From: an uncultured Chromatiaceae bacterium
GTDB taxonomy: Bacteria; Pseudomonadota; Gammaproteobacteria; Enterobacterales; Alteromonadaceae
Length of the DNA: 17,242 bases
Direction of reading: 5' to 3'
Assembly (NCBI GenBank): GCA_946482615.1
Contig: CAMLSF010000079.1
Span: 1 to 17,242, forward strand
Numbering within the stretch: the stretch's first letter is position 1; every line of letters begins with the position of its first letter. Position numbers and translations under genes: made by a program. Below are positions 15,177-17,242 of this stretch, in pieces. The notes beneath the pieces were generated by a model. The model saw only the letters and a list, made by a program, of their open reading frames with translations, ran no database searches and was not told where the DNA came from.

Positions 15177-16316
15177 TTAACGGGCAGCAATCAACGCCAG
15201 TTGTTCACCCATCTGTTGTAAATCTTTACTGTTTTGTTGGCTTTGTGTGGTATGGGTGGTGATATCCCGTATATAAGACAGCATAGTTTTGGTCAAATGC
15301 TGCTGTTCATCCGTCGCAGAGGCTATTTCCTGATTCATTGCACAAATTTGCGCTATGCTGCCGGTGATTTCCTGCAACGACAGACCCGCCTGATTGGCCG
15401 ACTGGACACTTAAATCAGCCTGCTCGCTACTTAACTTCATTTTGTCCACCGCTTCACGGGCAGCACTTTGTAACTGCTCTATAGTACGCTGAATTTGTTC
15501 AGTGGACTTTTGTGTGCGGGATGCCAGGGTGCGTACCTCATCTGCGACTACAGCAAAACCACGACCTTGTTCGCCAGCCCGGGCGGCTTCAATAGCTGCA
15601 TTCAACGCCAGCAAATTGGTTTGCTCTGCTATACCTTTGATCACTTCAAGTACGGCGCCTACCTGATTACTGTCTTGCTCCAACTGAGCAATAGTGGCCG
15701 ATGCCTGCTGTAAATTCTGCGCCAGTTGCCCGATATTCTGCACTGTACTGGACACAGTTTGTTGCCCTTGTTTAGCAATTTGATTGGAGTGGTTCGCAGC
15801 TTCGGCTGCTAAATTTGCGCTTTGCACTTCATCCAACACGCTTTGGTTCATGGATTCAACCATAGCCAGAGTTTGACCCACAGTTTGTTGTTGTTGTCCC
15901 AGGTGCTTTTGTTCTTCTGTAGCCATTTGGCGTATGGATGTGACCAACTGCTTTAACTGCTCGCTTTGACCGGAAGAATGCTGTTGTTGCTGCTGCAACA
16001 CACCAAGCCACTGGTTAAATTGTTCCCTGTATGGTGTCAACTCAGTTGATGTTGTGCTGCTTAACTTCAGATCCAGATTTTTTTCCTGTACAGAGCGCTG
16101 AATTAATACTTTTTGTTCAGCAAGGTAACTCTGGTAGCCCTTGACCGCAGACTGAGTAAAGACCCAGTGCAACACCAGTGCCACAGTGATGATTAAAGTT
16201 GACCAAAGCCAGTGTTGTTCTGCGATCACAGTCACCAACAACACCATAGCCGCCAGCGTGATGACACCAGAAAGCATCATTTTGGTCCGCGCAGACCCGA
16301 ATTCAAACAAAACCAT
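15177..16316 (-). CDS. Methyl-accepting chemotaxis protein without a periplasmic sensor domain
   Basis: The 379-residue product has two transmembrane segments close together (about 13-32 and 38-54), leaving almost no periplasmic loop. A Gln-rich coiled coil follows (about 60-215), then the highly conserved signalling hairpin tip (about 223-268: [21 protein letters not shown] and [15 protein letters not shown]) that binds CheA and CheW. No HAMP or PAS domain is seen. It may sense membrane state or a cytosolic signal, or act in a mixed array. Ser/Ala/Gln-rich stretches flank the tip, where methylation sites would lie, but I cannot assign them. The ATG at 16314-16316 has AGGGG about 7 bases upstream. 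No che genes are near. Confidence 0.9.
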   Translation of the reverse strand: MVLFEFGSARTKMMLSGVITLAAMVLLVTVIAEQHWLWSTLIITVALVLHWVFTQSAVKGYQSYLAEQKVLIQRSVQEKNLDLKLSSTTSTELTPYREQFNQWLGVLQQQQQHSSGQSEQLKQLVTSIRQMATEEQKHLGQQQQTVGQTLAMVESMNQSVLDEVQSANLAAEAANHSNQIAKQGQQTVSSTVQNIGQLAQNLQQASATIAQLEQDSNQVGAVLEVIKGIAEQTNLLALNAAIEAARAGEQGRGFAVVADEVRTLASRTQKSTEQIQRTIEQLQSAAREAVDKMKLSSEQADLSVQSANQAGLSLQEITGSIAQICAMNQEIASATDEQQHLTKTMLSYIRDITTHTTQSQQNSKDLQQMGEQLALIAAR

Positions 16317-16583
16317 AACCTTACCCCTGCATCACTTCAATCACTTTGCTGAAGTGGAATTTATTATTGTAATAATGAGAAATGGCCGATAAAACCAAAT
16401 CTGCTGCTGAAAATAACAGATATTTACAGAAGTTTTTATCAGATTTTGCGTTTTTCTGATAAAAAAGTGCTGCAGCTGTGCAAAGTGACAGGCTAAGAAA
16501 AGAGGGCTGAAAAAGGTGTTGGGTATCAGCGTTTCGCGATGAATAAAAAAACGGCACCCTGGTGCCGTTTTCAGTTGCAGATA
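16317..16583. other. Gap between the chemotaxis gene and ppa (267 bp)
   Basis: Apart from the ppa terminator and the ribosome-binding site of the chemotaxis gene, I see nothing definite. A 78-codon reading frame (16321-16557, minus) runs through the terminator, has a low-complexity Phe/Ser/Leu/Lys-rich product and no ribosome-binding site, so I do not call it. Confidence 0.5.
16544..16571 (-). terminator. Intrinsic terminator of ppa
   Basis: A stem of about 10 bp (AAAACGGCAC at 16548-16557 with GTGCCGTTTT at 16562-16571) has a 4-base loop. On the minus strand it is followed by a run of seven T residues (A-run at 16545-16551). It ends 12 bases beyond the ppa stop. Confidence 0.88.
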
Positions 16584-17114
16584 TTACTTCTGCTGAGCGC
16601 GTTCGAAGGAGCTGACGATTTCAGCTTTGGCTTCAGCTTTGTCGCCCCAGCCAATGACTTTCACCCATTTGCCTGGCTCTAACTCTTTGTAACGTTCAAA
16701 GAAGTGTTGAATTTGGTTTTTCAGCAGTTCTGGCACGTCATTCAGATCCTGAATGTTGTCGTAAATTTTAGTCAGTTTGCTGATTGGCACTGCCAATACT
16801 TTTGCATCTTCACCTGACTCGTCTGCCATTTTTAATACAGCAACAGGACGGCACTTGATCACTGCACCTGGTACCAGTGGGTAAGGTGTTGGCACTAATA
16901 CGTCAACCGGGTCTCCGTCTAACGACAAAGTGTGGTTTACAAAGCCGTAGTTGCACGGATAAAACATTGGAGTCGCCATAAAACGGTCAACCCAGACAGT
17001 GCCTGTGTCTTTGTCTACTTCGTATTTGATTGGATCGGCATTGGCCGGAATTTCAATGATGACATTAATTTCATCTGGCAGATTTTTACCTGCGGCAACC
17101 TGACTTAAGCTCAT
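16584..17114 (-). CDS. ppa: Inorganic pyrophosphatase (family I)
   Basis: Ppa hydrolyses pyrophosphate to two phosphates in the cytosol, pulling biosynthetic reactions forward. It is a Mg2+-dependent hexamer. The product has 176 residues, the same as E. coli Ppa. Active-site residues are in place: Glu21, Lys30, Arg44, Tyr56, the DGDPVD motif with Asp66, Asp68 and Asp71, then Asp98, Asp103, Lys105, and Tyr142-Lys143. The start has GAGGAAG about 5 bases upstream. It is a single-gene unit with its own promoter and terminator. Confidence 0.98.
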   Translation of the reverse strand: MSLSQVAAGKNLPDEINVIIEIPANADPIKYEVDKDTGTVWVDRFMATPMFYPCNYGFVNHTLSLDGDPVDVLVPTPYPLVPGAVIKCRPVAVLKMADESGEDAKVLAVPISKLTKIYDNIQDLNDVPELLKNQIQHFFERYKELEPGKWVKVIGWGDKAEAKAEIVSSFERAQQK

Positions 17115-17146
17115 AACGCTTCCTCTGTTCTGAAATTTGGTGCTGC

Positions 17147-17174
17147 ATTATAGCAGCGGACGTAAATATGGCTA
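17147..17174 (-). promoter_or_regulatory. Putative ppa promoter
   Basis: On the minus strand a perfect TATAAT (17152-17147) is preceded by TAGCCA (4/6 match to -35) at 17174-17169 with a 16-bp spacer. The leader to the ATG would be about 26 bases. The -10 is flanked by GCTGC and GCAGC arms, a small dyad. The first bases of the -35 coincide with the end of the adjacent ERIC-like repeat. Confidence 0.5.
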
Positions 17175-17242
17175 TAGCCGTCGTACTTGAAGCTGCAGCT
17201 TTGTTGCCTGCGCGCTTTCGCCCCACTCACATAGTGGACTAT
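17173..17242 (-). repeat. ERIC-like palindromic repeat, copy 3 (cut by window end)
   Basis: Begins TATAGCCGTCGTACTTGAAG and continues with CTGCAGCTTTGTTG and CGCCCCACTCACATAGTGG. It aligns with copy 1 (5261-5388) in the same orientation. Only the first 70 bases, just over half of a 127-bp element, are in the window. Like copy 1 it lies directly upstream of a minus-strand housekeeping gene. Confidence 0.8.

Noticed and set aside
16321..16557. 78-codon minus-strand reading frame
   Set aside because: It crosses the ppa terminator, has no ribosome-binding site and has a low-complexity product.

Overview
The window looks like a chromosomal segment of a marine or freshwater gammaproteobacterium of the Alteromonadales, probably close to Rheinheimera. 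This rests on the dusB-fis-purH gene order, Fis and pyrophosphatase sequences close to those of E. coli, and several families common in that order (DUF2333, TIGR03899, TIGR04219 outer-membrane barrel, DUF3369 c-di-GMP proteins). The genus is an inference. There are no rRNA or tRNA genes, no CRISPR array and no recognisable transposase or integrase.

Layout. (1) 1-2165: the 3' end of a diheme cytochrome c peroxidase/MauG-type gene, translationally coupled to a periplasmic parallel beta-helix protein with a C-terminal cytochrome c domain. (2) 2166-3596: an AT-rich insert-like segment carrying one predicted secreted protein of unknown function. It is bounded by a 115-bp direct repeat of the 3' end of purH: the intact gene end at 3597-3711 and a displaced copy at 2187-2301. 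(3) 3597-6941, minus strand: purH, fis and dusB, with two ERIC-like palindromic repeats between purH and fis. (4) 7267-9434, plus strand: a tight three-gene cluster of a PCu(A)C copper chaperone, a DUF2333 protein and a TIGR04219 barrel. (5) 9544-11703: a BarA-like membrane protein with a decayed kinase core and an intact receiver domain. It overlaps tail to tail with a minus-strand TIGR03899 gene. (6) 12899-15115: a REC-DUF3369-degenerate GGDEF-EAL protein, convergent with a minimal methyl-accepting chemotaxis protein. (7) 16584-17114: ppa, with a third ERIC-like element at its promoter, cut by the window end.

How the parts relate. Region 1 is a small periplasmic electron-transfer module. 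Regions 5 and 6 are signalling genes (phosphorelay, c-di-GMP hydrolysis, chemotaxis) without obvious operon links. Regions 3 and 7 are housekeeping.

The most unusual structure is the purH-end duplication. It resembles site-specific or homologous integration that rebuilt an intact purH while displacing the old 3' end and what looks like its original terminator. The second notable point is a set of ERIC-type elements outside the Enterobacteriaceae and Vibrionaceae, where they are best known. Two of them lie directly upstream of purH and ppa.
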